Shown here in pieces: positions 52,870-61,801 of a DNA stretch of 64,000 nucleotides. Under the pieces are notes generated by a model that searched no databases, was not told where the DNA came from, and saw only the letters and a list, made by a program, of their open reading frames with translations. Position 1 is the stretch's first letter; every line of letters begins with the position of its first letter. The position numbers and the translations under genes were made by a program. Origin of the DNA: DASRDZ01 sp035652335 (GTDB lineage Bacteria; Chloroflexota; Dormibacteria; Aeolococcales; Aeolococcaceae); the NCBI GenBank assembly GCA_035652335.1, contig DASRDZ010000039.1, positions 1-64,000 on the forward strand. The letters run 5' to 3'.

Positions 52870-55724
52870 GCCGGGGCGGGGCTGGGCGAGACCGGTGCGG
52901 GCGCGGTGGCGATGCGGGAGAGGTCGGAGCGGTGCACGAAGCGTTCGTCGGTGCCCAGGTAGGCGGCGCTGAACTCCTTCTGGAACACCACCTCGTCGAC
53001 GCGTCCCTCGGCGACGACTCCGCCGGCGACCAGCCCGTAGGCGCGGTCGGCGACGGCGCGCACCAGGGGCACGTCGTGGTCGATGATCACCACAGCTCGG
53101 TGGAGCTGGTCGCGGATGTCGCGCAGCACCGAGCCCAGCGTCGAGATCTCGCGGTGGGCGATGCCGGCGCTCGGCTCGTCGAGCAGCAGCACGTGCGAGC
53201 CCAGTGCGATCAGCGACGCCATCTCGGCGATGCGCCTCGTGCCGGTGGGCAGGTCCTTGGCGCGGCGGTGGGCGACCTCGGTGAGACCGAAGACCTCGAC
53301 GATGTCGTCGAGCCCGCGCTTCGACTGCACCCCGCCGACGGCGTGGTCGGCGGCGATCCGCAGCGACTCCATGACGGTGAGGTTGTCGAAGAGCCGTCCC
53401 TGCTGGAAGCTGCGGCCCAGGCCCAGCTTGGCGCGCGCGTCGGCGGCCAGGCCGCTCACGTCGCGGCCGTCGAGGTACACGACTCCCTTCTGCGGACGCG
53501 TCTCTCCGGTGAACACGTCGAGCAAGGTGGTCTTGCCGGCGCCGTTGGGTCCGATGAGGCCGAGGATCTCGCCGGCGCGCAGCTCGACGGTGACGTCCTC
53601 CAGCGCGACGATGCTGCCGAAGTGCACGGTGATGCCCTCGGCGCGAAGCAGCACCTCTCCCGCAGCGCGCTCGCTGCCGGTGCCGACGGTCTCGACCAGC
53701 TCGCCCATGCGGCGGCGCTCCGTGGCGCGCTGCACCGGCGGACCGTTCCACAACTCCGTGCCGAGCCAGCGCTGCAGCACCCTGTCGCGCAGCCTGAACA
53801 CGGCCGAGGCGACGCCGTTGGGGAACTGTATGACCGCGCCCATCAGGCCCATGCCGCCGAAGATCAGCGACACGTAGGGACCCACCAGTCCGGGGAACAG
53901 CGGCGCCAGGAAGAATGCGGACGCGCGCAACCACACCGCGCCCACCAGCGCACCGGTCACCGTGGTGATGCCGCCGAAGATGGCCAGCGCCACCAGCGAC
54001 AGCGACTGCGTGGCGTCGAAGTAGCTGCTGTCGAAGCGCACCAGCAGGGTGCCCTGGAAGTAGCCCGCGAGGCCGGCGATGAGTCCCGCGATGAAGAAGC
54101 CGATCAGCTTGGAGCGCGTCGCCGAGATGCCCAGCGCCGCGGCCCATGCCTCGTTGTCACGCACCGCCTCCAGCGAGCGCCCGACGCGGCTGCGCCGCAG
54201 GTAGTGCACCAGGAAGGCGACCAGCACAAGGGCGGTGAGGCACAGCCAGAAGAAGTTCTCCTCGGCGCCGAAGTCGATGCCGAACCACTGCGGGCGCGGG
54301 ATGGTGAGCGCCGAGAGTCCGCCGGAGGTGGTCAGCCAGCCCTGCTGGAACAGCCACAGCGACGCCAGCACGGCGACGCCCAGTGTCGGCACGGCGAGGA
54401 AGAGCCCGCGGATTCGCAGCGCGGGAATGCCGACGATGAGCGCCAGCGATCCCGCCACCAGCGCGGCGAGCAGGAGCGGCAGCGGATCGACGAGTCCCAG
54501 TGTCGTCAGTCGGCCGCCCACCACCGCGCCGACGGCGACGAAGGCGAACTGGCCCAGCGAGATCTGCCCGGTGAACCCGGTGAGCACGATCAGCGACAGG
54601 CCCATGATCGCGTAGATGGCGATGCTGGACAGCAGCACGGTGTGGCTGGCGTCGACGAAGCTCGGCAGCAGGGCGGCGAGGACCACCAGCGCGCCGATCA
54701 CCACCCAGCGACTCAGCTGCACCCGCGGCAGGCGGGCCACGTGCGGCGGCAGCGAGGCGATGGTGCCGGTCAGCGACCACGACGAGCTGACCGCACCGCG
54801 CACCAGCCGGCCCAGGTCGCGGCGGAAGAAGAACACCGCCAGCAGCAGAGCGAAGATGACGATCTCGACGGTGCCACCGCGCGGGTAGTTCCAGCCGATA
54901 TAGGCCTCGATGACGCCGATGCCGACGCCGCCGGCGAAGGTGAGCCAGATGTTGGTGAAGCCGCCGATCACCGACGCCACCAGGGCGCGGAAGAGAAGCG
55001 GCGGCCCCACCGCCGCCGCGGTCTGCGCCGTCGCCGTCTGCACGAAGGTGGTCGACTGCTGCAGCAGCAGCGCCAGGCCGGCGAAGAGTCCGGCGATGCC
55101 CCAGATGGTCAGCACCACGCGACGCGTGGGCACGCCGGCATGCTGCGCCGCCTCCATGTTCTCCGACACCGCGCGCGAGGCGATGCCCAGCCGGCTGCGC
55201 CTGAGGAACAGCGCCAGGGCGCCGACCACGAGCGGCGTGACCACGATGATCATCAGGTGGCCGGCGTGCAGCTGCAGGCTGCCGACACTGATGCTGACGT
55301 CGAACGGCGCGGGGAACGCCTCGCCGCCGATCTGCGGCCGCGGGATGAAGAGGTCGGCGACGAAGAAGAGCTGCGAGGCGCCGATGGTGCCGACCATGAC
55401 GATGAGCCGCGAGGCGTTGGCCAGCGGCCCGACCACGATGGCGCCGAGGATGAGCCCGGCGGCCACCGACGCCCCCAGGCCGAGGAACGCCGACAGCCAG
55501 TAGTTGACGCCGAACATGACCACCAGCGTCACCACCAGCACCGGGGCCAGGGCGCCGATCTCGCCGTGGGCGAAGTTCATCACCCGCGAGGTGCGGTACA
55601 CCAGGGTGAGGCCGACGCCGAGCAGTCCATAGGTCATCCCGGCGATGACGCCGAGGATGAGCATCTCGATGGGGAGCTGGAAGTCGATCCCTGGGATGGT
55701 GACCAGGCCTGGGGTGGTGACCAC
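52866..55724 (-). CDS. Fused LivH-LivM-LivG ABC importer protein
   Basis: 952 residues joining three importer parts. The LivH-like part (about 15-295) has YRTSRVMNFAHGEIGALAP; the LivM-like part (about 335-640) has TGFTGQISLGQFAFVAVGA and VRDNEAWAAALGI. The LivG-like ATPase (about 690-925) has GPNGAGKTT, LPTGTRRIAEM and HVLLLDEPSAG. GTG start with GGAGG six bases before. With the binding protein and LivF encoded just upstream it forms a complete importer, probably for a carboxylic acid or amino-acid-like compound. Confidence 0.93.
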   Translation of the reverse strand: MVTTPGLVTIPGIDFQLPIEMLILGVIAGMTYGLLGVGLTLVYRTSRVMNFAHGEIGALAPVLVVTLVVMFGVNYWLSAFLGLGASVAAGLILGAIVVGPLANASRLIVMVGTIGASQLFFVADLFIPRPQIGGEAFPAPFDVSISVGSLQLHAGHLMIIVVTPLVVGALALFLRRSRLGIASRAVSENMEAAQHAGVPTRRVVLTIWGIAGLFAGLALLLQQSTTFVQTATAQTAAAVGPPLLFRALVASVIGGFTNIWLTFAGGVGIGVIEAYIGWNYPRGGTVEIVIFALLLAVFFFRRDLGRLVRGAVSSSWSLTGTIASLPPHVARLPRVQLSRWVVIGALVVLAALLPSFVDASHTVLLSSIAIYAIMGLSLIVLTGFTGQISLGQFAFVAVGAVVGGRLTTLGLVDPLPLLLAALVAGSLALIVGIPALRIRGLFLAVPTLGVAVLASLWLFQQGWLTTSGGLSALTIPRPQWFGIDFGAEENFFWLCLTALVLVAFLVHYLRRSRVGRSLEAVRDNEAWAAALGISATRSKLIGFFIAGLIAGLAGYFQGTLLVRFDSSYFDATQSLSLVALAIFGGITTVTGALVGAVWLRASAFFLAPLFPGLVGPYVSLIFGGMGLMGAVIQFPNGVASAVFRLRDRVLQRWLGTELWNGPPVQRATERRRMGELVETVGTGSERAAGEVLLRAEGITVHFGSIVALEDVTVELRAGEILGLIGPNGAGKTTLLDVFTGETRPQKGVVYLDGRDVSGLAADARAKLGLGRSFQQGRLFDNLTVMESLRIAADHAVGGVQSKRGLDDIVEVFGLTEVAHRRAKDLPTGTRRIAEMASLIALGSHVLLLDEPSAGIAHREISTLGSVLRDIRDQLHRAVVIIDHDVPLVRAVADRAYGLVAGGVVAEGRVDEVVFQKEFSAAYLGTDERFVHRSDLSRIATAPAPVSPSPAPA

Positions 55725-55748
55725 GCCGCGCCTCCGAATGAAGGGGTT

Positions 55749-55778
55749 GGGCCGGCCCGAGGAGCGTCAGGCCGGCCC
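55749..55778. other. Intercistronic hairpin between binding-protein and permease genes
   Basis: GGGCCGGCC (55749-55757) and GGCCGGCCC (55770-55778) form a 9-bp stem with a 12-base loop in the 81-base gap downstream of the binding-protein gene. Such hairpins often protect the upstream message so that more binding protein than permease is made; that role is inferred. Confidence 0.5.
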
Positions 55779-55805
55779 GGTGTGCCTACTGGGTGAGGTG
55801 TCCCG

Positions 55806-57149
55806 CTACGGGTAGGTGTACAGCGGCGTCACCGATGTGTCGCGCGGCTTCCAGCAGCGGCAGCTGGCGAAGTAGTCGAGGATCCGGAAGTAGTTGCCGC
55901 CGTCGTGGCGCGTCGACGAGAAGGTGACGCCGAGGTTGTTGACCATCTGGGAGGAGGTCAGCTTCACCGTCTCCAGCGCTTTGGCGAAGTTGTCCTTGGT
56001 GAGGTCGGGACCGGCGTTCTTGATCGCCTGAACCACCTCCCGCATGGTGTCGCACAGCTCCAGGAGGGTGATCTCCTCGGGGGTGGTGGTGTTCGGCGTG
56101 TGCGGGTAGGGATCGTGCCCGGAGAACGACTTGTAGTCGTCCAGGCACTTCTTCTGGTTGGTCGTCCAGCCCTGGTTGTCGGCCTGCAGGTTCTGCACGC
56201 CGGCCTGGTTCATCGAGAAGCCGATGGCGCCGTTGAGCACGTCCACGGGGCACGCGTAGGTGTCGTGGTCGAGCAGCGTCACCGTCATGTCGGTGGCGAA
56301 GTAGGTGGGCGTGAAGCTCGCGTTCTTCGCCGAGGTGCACAGGCTCTGGAAGACGCCGTCACCGGTGGTCGCCAGCAGCAGGGTGACACCCGCCTGCTTG
56401 AACTGCTGGATGGCCAGGTCTGCCTCCTGCGGCTTCATCTGCGCGCCGCCGATGCTGGAGGTGCTCGAGGTGAAGACCTTGGCCGGCGTGACGCCGCCCT
56501 TCTGCAGCTCGGGCAGCATGGTGTTGTTGATCAGGTCCTGGTTCTGCGGGTCGCTGAAGGCGATGATGCCCACCTTCTTGCCCTGGAAGATGTTGTTCTT
56601 GACGCCCCACTGGATGGCGTTCTTCCACTCCGTGTTCCAGTTGGTCTGCGTGGTGAAGAGGAGCGGCGTCTGCTGGTAGTCACTCGCGTAGGTGCCGTCG
56701 GTCTGGATGAACGGTGTCTTGTTGTCCTTGGCGGCGCAGGTGCCCAGCACCGACGCGGTCAGCGAGTCGCCGACCACCAGGAAGACGTGGTTCTGCTGGG
56801 TGAAGTCGACGCACGCGGCGCGCTGCGTCTCCGGGTTGAGCACGTCGTAGCTGTGGTCGACGATCTGGATGTCGCGGCCGTTGGCGGGCAGCAGCCCCTC
56901 CTTGTGGAACGCGTCGATGATCGACTGCATGTGCTTGACGCGGTCACCGATCGAGGGCACCTTGAGGCCGGCGGCCAGCGCCGGGCCCAGGTCGAGCCAG
57001 CCCCACCCGACGGTGATCGTCTGCTTGGTGACGCCCTGGTTGTTGCTGCTGCTGTTGTTGGAGCTGCCGCACGCCGTGAGCAGCAGCACCCCCATCAACG
57101 CAGCGGTGATGGCGCGCCACGCGCGTTTGGCGGATCGCGACCTGTGCAT
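55806..57149 (-). CDS. ABC importer substrate-binding lipoprotein (Liv family)
   Basis: 447 residues. The signal sequence ends with the lipobox LLTAC (Cys at about residue 28), followed by a Ser/Asn linker. The type I binding fold starts at KQTITVGWGWLDLG and includes VGDSLTASVLGTCA and VGIIAFSDPQNQDL. GGAGG lies ten bases before the ATG at 57149. It is encoded between LivF and the LivH-LivM-LivG fusion. The ligand is not known; the neighbours suggest an acid that is turned into a CoA ester. Confidence 0.92.
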   Translation of the reverse strand: MHRSRSAKRAWRAITAALMGVLLLTACGSSNNSSSNNQGVTKQTITVGWGWLDLGPALAAGLKVPSIGDRVKHMQSIIDAFHKEGLLPANGRDIQIVDHSYDVLNPETQRAACVDFTQQNHVFLVVGDSLTASVLGTCAAKDNKTPFIQTDGTYASDYQQTPLLFTTQTNWNTEWKNAIQWGVKNNIFQGKKVGIIAFSDPQNQDLINNTMLPELQKGGVTPAKVFTSSTSSIGGAQMKPQEADLAIQQFKQAGVTLLLATTGDGVFQSLCTSAKNASFTPTYFATDMTVTLLDHDTYACPVDVLNGAIGFSMNQAGVQNLQADNQGWTTNQKKCLDDYKSFSGHDPYPHTPNTTTPEEITLLELCDTMREVVQAIKNAGPDLTKDNFAKALETVKLTSSQMVNNLGVTFSSTRHDGGNYFRILDYFASCRCWKPRDTSVTPLYTYP

Positions 57150-57165
57150 CGACGTGTGACCTCCT

Positions 57166-57954
57166 CTATTCCGCCTTGCCGAAGAACGCCTCTTGCAGCA
57201 CGCCATCGGAGCGCATCAGCTCCTCCGCGCTGCCGGAGAACCGGATCTCGCCTTTCTCCAGGACATGGATGTCGTCGGCGAGGGAGAGGGCGACGTTGAT
57301 CGACTGCTCGACGACCAGCAGCGACGTTCCCATCTGCGCCGCGGCGTTGAGCCGGGCGGCGATCTCCTCGACGACGATGGGCGCGAGTCCCAGCGAGAAC
57401 TCGTCGACCATGATCAGCTTGGCGCCGCTCATCAGGGCGCGGCCCAGCCCCATCATCTGCTGCTCACCGCCGCTCAGCGAGCCGCCCTTCTGATGCAGCC
57501 GCGCACCGAGCACGGGGAAGAGCTCGACCACCTGCTCGAGCCGCTGGCGCACAAGCTCGGTGTTGCCGAGGTCGTGGTACGCGCCGATGCGCAGGTTCTC
57601 CAGCACGCTGAGGGTGGGGAAGGTGCCCCGGCCGCCGGCCACCTGCACCATGCCCAGCCGCGCGCGCTTCTCCGGGCGCATCCTGGTCACGTCGACGCCG
57701 TTGAAGATCACCCGGCCGCGCAGGCAGGGAAGCGTGCCCGAGATGACGTTGAGCAGCGTCGACTTGCCCGCGCCGTTGGGGCCGAGGATGGCGGTGCGCC
57801 CCGCCACCGGCATCGAGAGCGAGACGCCGAAGAGCACCTGCAGGGAGCCGTAGGCGAACTCGACGTCGTGCAGCTCGAGGAGACAGGGAGCGCCGCCGGC
57901 CGGGATGGCGCCGGCGGTCGCCTGCGGGAACGCCGAGGTGGACGCCGCGGTCAT
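57166..57954 (-). CDS. livF: LivF-type ABC importer ATPase
   Basis: 262 residues. Walker A is GPNGAGKST (about residue 59), the signature LSGGEQQM (about 160) and Walker B LIMVDEFS, with VVEQSINVALS of the LivF group. It is the first gene of the importer operon and follows a clear promoter. It pairs with the LivG part of the fusion at 52866-55724. Confidence 0.94.
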   Translation of the reverse strand: MTAASTSAFPQATAGAIPAGGAPCLLELHDVEFAYGSLQVLFGVSLSMPVAGRTAILGPNGAGKSTLLNVISGTLPCLRGRVIFNGVDVTRMRPEKRARLGMVQVAGGRGTFPTLSVLENLRIGAYHDLGNTELVRQRLEQVVELFPVLGARLHQKGGSLSGGEQQMMGLGRALMSGAKLIMVDEFSLGLAPIVVEEIAARLNAAAQMGTSLLVVEQSINVALSLADDIHVLEKGEIRFSGSAEELMRSDGVLQEAFFGKAE

Positions 57955-58013
57955 GGGGACCTGCCTACCTCCAACTGCGGGCCGTATGCCGGACGGTCCG
58001 CAAATTCCTGGCG

Positions 58014-58042
58014 ATGGTAGCTATTGTCTGTATCATTGGCAA
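58014..58042 (-). promoter_or_regulatory. Promoter of the importer operon
   Basis: On the minus strand TTGCCA (58037-58042) and TACCAT (58014-58019) are 17 bases apart, about 60 bases before the LivF start. The gap between the VOC gene stop and LivF is otherwise featureless. Confidence 0.5.
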
Positions 58043-58064
58043 GGGCCGATGATGCAGACGCGCG

Positions 58065-58607
58065 TCAGGGGATGGGGACGGCTGCGGTGATCATGCCCGC
58101 GGGCATGCGGGGGCCCACCAGCTCGATGCAGACGCCGAAGAGGTCGTCGCTCTCGGAGTAGATGAAGAGCGGCGTCTCGCCGTGGGTGCCGAGCAGCGAC
58201 ACCCGCATCCCGGCGTCCTTCATCCGCCGCGAGGACTCGGCCACGTCGGGAACGCGGAATCCCAGGTGGTAGAGGCCCTCGCCCTTGGCCTTCAGGACGT
58301 CGACGGGCGTCCAGGCGCCGTCGGTGGGCTGCACCAGCTCGATGTTGAGGAATCCCATCGACGCGGTGGCCACGTGGCCGCCGATGCGCTGGTCCTCGCC
58401 CTTGTACACGGAGGTGGTGGCGAAGGTGGAGCGCATCCAGTCGTGGATGCCGATCTCGCGCCCGAAGCGGGCCACCGCCTCGTCGACGTCGCGCACGGCG
58501 ATGCCGACGTGGTCGAGGGTCATCTCTCCGAGCTCGCCGAGCAGCTTCAGCGGCGCCCGCGCCTCCAGGGACGGGGGAAGCTCCATCCACTCGCCGGTGA
58601 CGGCCAT
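58065..58607 (-). CDS. VOC-family (glyoxalase/epimerase-like) protein
   Basis: 180 residues. It opens the VOC fold with MTLDHVGIAVRDVDEAVARF (about residue 30, outline) and repeats the beta-alpha-beta pattern at GLYHLGFRVPDVAESSRRM; metal ligands are likely His at DHVG, Glu in LNIELVQP, His in YHLG and the Glu of IELVGP. The layout is like methylmalonyl-CoA epimerase. GAGGAG lies before the ATG, and the start overlaps the dehydrogenase stop by one base. Confidence 0.85.
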   Translation of the reverse strand: MAVTGEWMELPPSLEARAPLKLLGELGEMTLDHVGIAVRDVDEAVARFGREIGIHDWMRSTFATTSVYKGEDQRIGGHVATASMGFLNIELVQPTDGAWTPVDVLKAKGEGLYHLGFRVPDVAESSRRMKDAGMRVSLLGTHGETPLFIYSESDDLFGVCIELVGPRMPAGMITAAVPIP

Positions 58608-59572
58608 CAGCTGCTCCTCCCCGCCAGGGTCGGGGCCGGGCCCATGGTCGCCGCGGCCGGGGTGGGACGGACGATGCTCGACATCGCCTCGGCGACGCTC
58701 TCCGGCGTCCAGCTCTGCGCCGCCACGCCCTCGGTGGAGTCGGCGAAGTTCTCGCGGATGCGGATCGGCGAGTCCGGAGTGAGAGCGTCCAGGCCGACGC
58801 TGAAGAACCGCCCGGTCAGGTGCGCGGACTGCTCGGAGGCGAGGTACACCACGAGCGGTGAGTTGTTGGCGGGGTTCATGCGCTCGATGGTGGCCTGGTC
58901 CTCGCTGCTCACCAGCCCGGTGCGGAAGAAGTAGATGCGCGACTGCCGGGTGATGGCCAGCGGCGACAGCGCGTTGACGCCGATGCCGTACTCGGCGCCC
59001 TCGGTCGCCGCCGTCTGGGTGAAGGAGACCACCGCCGCCTTGGCCGCCGAGTACGCGGCCATGCCGTACGCGCCCGAGCCGGCGAAGCCGGCCACGGTGT
59101 TGACGATGCGGCCGCCGTGCCCCGCCTTGCGCATGGCCGCGAAGGCCGCCCTGATGGTGCCCACCGTCCCCTTGAAGTGGGTGGCGAACTGCTCGTCGAT
59201 GCGGGCCTCGTCGATGTCCTCGGTGGTGGCCTCGTTCCAGGTGCCCGCGTTGTTGACCACGATGTGGACGTCGCCGAACTCCCGCACCGCGGTCTCCACC
59301 ACGGCGCCGGCGCCGTCGAGTGTGCCGACGTTGTGCGCGTCGGCCACCGCGCGCCCGCCGCGCGCGGTGATCTCGTCGACGACGGCCTGGGCCACCTCCG
59401 AGCGCGGGGTGCCCGGCTCGAGGGCGTGCCCGCCCTCGCCGCCGCGCAGGTCGAGCCCCACGTCGTTGACCACAACGGCCGCGCCGGCCTCCGCCAGGGC
59501 CAGCGCGTGCGCCCGCCCGATGCCGCGTCCCGCCCCTGTGACCACGGCGATCCTGCCCGTCAGCAAGCCCAT
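58607..59572 (-). CDS. Short-chain dehydrogenase/reductase
   Basis: 321 residues. The cofactor motif is TGAGRGIGRAHALALAEAGAAVVVND in outline (residues 12-37), with NNAGTW and the catalytic YSAAK (about residue 185). It resembles the dehydrogenase domain of peroxisomal multifunctional enzyme type 2, which oxidises 3-hydroxyacyl-CoA. It lies six bases after the cupin gene and before the VOC gene, forming one operon. A hydroxyacyl-CoA oxidation step is likely. Confidence 0.92.
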   Translation of the reverse strand: MGLLTGRIAVVTGAGRGIGRAHALALAEAGAAVVVNDVGLDLRGGEGGHALEPGTPRSEVAQAVVDEITARGGRAVADAHNVGTLDGAGAVVETAVREFGDVHIVVNNAGTWNEATTEDIDEARIDEQFATHFKGTVGTIRAAFAAMRKAGHGGRIVNTVAGFAGSGAYGMAAYSAAKAAVVSFTQTAATEGAEYGIGVNALSPLAITRQSRIYFFRTGLVSSEDQATIERMNPANNSPLVVYLASEQSAHLTGRFFSVGLDALTPDSPIRIRENFADSTEGVAAQSWTPESVAEAMSSIVRPTPAAATMGPAPTLAGRSS

Positions 59573-59578
59573 CGCCGC

Positions 59579-60508
59579 CTACTCCGCCTCGACGTCGGCG
59601 GTTGCTGCCAATCCCGACTTGAATGCCGGGTTGTCGCGGTCGGCGGACCGGATCACGGTGGCCACGCCGGCCGCCGTCTTGGCGAACTCCATGAGGTGCG
59701 CACCCTGAGGACCGGCCTGGAAGGCGGGGACCTCCGCGCCCGGCTCGATGACGAGCAGGTCGTCCTTGGTCAGCTCCTCGTCGCCGGCGCGCAGCGAGCC
59801 GTTCCAGACCAGTACGCCGCGCCAGTCGCGATGGCGATGGGCGGGCACGGCCGAGCCGGCCGGCAGCAGGGTGTCGAGCATGACGCCGCGCTCCGGGTCG
59901 CCGGAATCGCCGAGGTCCCAGCGCTGGCCGCCCTTCAGCTTGCCGGTGAGCACGCCGGGGACCACCTTCAGCGGCGTGGTCTGGTTGCCCGCGTTGACCT
60001 CGGAGATCTTCGGCCGGGGCGCGAAGTTGGCCGCCGCGCCGCTCTTGATGTTCTGCAGCTCGGTGAGGGTGGGATGGTCGTGGAACTCCGGCGCGTAGCC
60101 GCCGCCGGCGTCGATGTCGCGCGCGAAGATCTCCAGGAGCTGGCAGCCCTTGGGGCCGTTGAGCACGGGGCCGTACTCGACCTTGGCCGGGGAGATGAGC
60201 ACGTCGCCGGGCTGCATCCACCAGTCGCCGATGAGGCACTGGCCGTCCATCACGATGACCGCGATCCAGCAGTCGTGCCAGTGCATCGGCCAGAACTGGT
60301 TGCGCGCCATGCGGATGTCGGGGATGCCCAGCCGCCAGGGGTCGTCGGGGCGGCCCAGGCTGAACATCTGCGTCCAGACGCCGCCGCAGATCTGGTCGCT
60401 GTCGCGCACGCAGTTGTCGGGGCCGTCCTTGCCGCCGGGCTGCAGCCGGGTCACCTGGACCCCGGCAGCGATGGCGCGCGGCGCCTTGAGCTCGGGCATC
60501 ATGATCAT
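59579..60508 (-). CDS. Two-cupin-domain protein
   Basis: 309 residues. Two cupin halves are visible: FWPMHWHDCWIAVIVMDGQ (about 72-90) and VPAHRHRDWRGVLVWNGS (about 220-237), each with a His-x-His metal pair. The ATG at 60508 has AGGAG seven bases upstream; a GTG directly before it is too close. It heads the cupin-dehydrogenase-VOC operon after a recognisable promoter. Such bicupins can be dioxygenases or isomerases; the reaction is not assigned. Confidence 0.78.
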   Translation of the reverse strand: MIMMPELKAPRAIAAGVQVTRLQPGGKDGPDNCVRDSDQICGGVWTQMFSLGRPDDPWRLGIPDIRMARNQFWPMHWHDCWIAVIVMDGQCLIGDWWMQPGDVLISPAKVEYGPVLNGPKGCQLLEIFARDIDAGGGYAPEFHDHPTLTELQNIKSGAAANFAPRPKISEVNAGNQTTPLKVVPGVLTGKLKGGQRWDLGDSGDPERGVMLDTLLPAGSAVPAHRHRDWRGVLVWNGSLRAGDEELTKDDLLVIEPGAEVPAFQAGPQGAHLMEFAKTAAGVATVIRSADRDNPAFKSGLAATADVEAE

Positions 60509-60542
60509 CACGGATCTCCTCAGAAGTCAGGCCGGCCGCGAA

Positions 60543-60571
60543 AGTGTACCTACTATGATCATTGACTACAA
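60543..60571 (-). promoter_or_regulatory. Promoter of the bicupin operon
   Basis: On the minus strand TTGTAG (60566-60571) and TACACT (60543-60548) are 17 bases apart. A perfect ATGATCAT palindrome (60555-60562) lies in the spacer and may be an operator. The GC-rich imperfect hairpin at 60579-60599 belongs to the end of the upstream thiolase-like gene. Confidence 0.45.
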
Positions 60572-60601
60572 GGATTCGGCCGGGCCCCGCCGGGGCCGGG
60601 A

Positions 60602-61801
60602 TCAGCCGTGCCGGCGGAGCAGGATTGCCTGGCCGACGTTGCCCCCGCCGGCGCCCACGACGCCCACGTCCGCCTTGGGGATCTGCCTCTCCCCCGCTCC
60701 GCCGCGAAGCTGCAGGCACGCCTCGTAGAGCAGCCCCCAGCCGACGAAGCGACCCTCGGAGAGCTGGCCTCCCGAGGTGTTCACCGGCAGCTCGCCCTGC
60801 AGCGAGATGCGGGCGCCGTCGCCGATGAAGTCCTTCGCCTCGCCCTCCCCGCACAGCCCGAGCGCCTCCAGCCAGGCCGCGGTGAAGATGGAGAAGCCGT
60901 CGTAGAGCTGGGCGAAGTCGACGTCGCCCGGGGTGAGGTCGGTGCGCGACCACATCTGCGCGGCGGCGTCCCAGGCGCGCATGGTGGCCATGTCCTCGCG
61001 CTGCTCCCAGAGCGCGCGGCCGTGCAGCGCGGCGCCCAGCGCCTCGACCGCGATCGCGGTGCCCGCGACGTCAGGCGCGTGGTCGACGGTCGACATCACC
61101 ACCGCGATCGAGCCGTCGGCGGGGACGTCGCAGTCGAAGAGGCAGAGCGGCGTCGAGATCATGCGCGCCGACATGTAGTCGTCGAGGCTCAGCGGGGTGC
61201 GGTAGATGGCCGCCTCGTTGAGCATGGCGTTGCGCCGCTGGTTGACGGCGATGGCGCCCAGGGTCTCGCGGGTCATGCCGTAGCGGTCGAAGTGGATCTG
61301 CGCCTGCCAGGCCGCCCAGTTCGCCGCCGACATCGAGCCGAAGGGCGCTTGCCACTGCACCGAGCCGCCGACGCGCCCCGGCCTGCCGCCGGCGTACCCC
61401 TGGCGGCCGCCGGCGCCCTGCGCGGTGGCCTCGGTGAGAGTCCGCACCAGCAGCACGTGGCGGCAGAACCCGCTGGCGACCGCCTGCGCTGCGGCGATCA
61501 CCGAGCCCAGCACGTTGAAGCCCTCACCCCCGGCGAGGTACCAGTCGAGCGAGAGACGCAGCGTGTCCTGGATGGTGGCGCAGCCCGGACCGGCGAAGCC
61601 GCGACCCAGGCTGCCGGCCATCTCGCCCGGCCAGGTGATCAGCCCGTCGACGTCGGCGGTGCGCAGCCCCGCGTCGGCGACGGCGGCGAGGCAGGCGTCC
61701 ACGGTCAGGTCGAGGGCATCGCGGTCGATGCGCCGGCCCGTCTGCGACCGCCCGATTCCCGAGATGACGCAGCGGTGCTCCAGCTCCGCCGCCCTGCTCA
61801 T
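60602..61801 (-). CDS. Thiolase-fold lipid-transfer-type protein without nucleophilic Cys
   Basis: 399 residues, ATG overlapping the hydrolase stop (ATGA). It is a clear relative of the protein at 44950-46203: both share LNE...DDYM.AR...PLC.(Y/F)DCD and YDGFSI...WLEALG.CG.GEA patterns. The nucleophile region reads LAGGEGFNVLGSVIAAAQA, with no Cys. No DUF35 partner is adjacent, so it may use the one at 44498 or act alone. A retro-aldol or related C-C cleavage of an acyl-CoA is inferred. Confidence 0.85.
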   Translation of the reverse strand: MSRAAELEHRCVISGIGRSQTGRRIDRDALDLTVDACLAAVADAGLRTADVDGLITWPGEMAGSLGRGFAGPGCATIQDTLRLSLDWYLAGGEGFNVLGSVIAAAQAVASGFCRHVLLVRTLTEATAQGAGGRQGYAGGRPGRVGGSVQWQAPFGSMSAANWAAWQAQIHFDRYGMTRETLGAIAVNQRRNAMLNEAAIYRTPLSLDDYMSARMISTPLCLFDCDVPADGSIAVVMSTVDHAPDVAGTAIAVEALGAALHGRALWEQREDMATMRAWDAAAQMWSRTDLTPGDVDFAQLYDGFSIFTAAWLEALGLCGEGEAKDFIGDGARISLQGELPVNTSGGQLSEGRFVGWGLLYEACLQLRGGAGERQIPKADVGVVGAGGGNVGQAILLRRHG

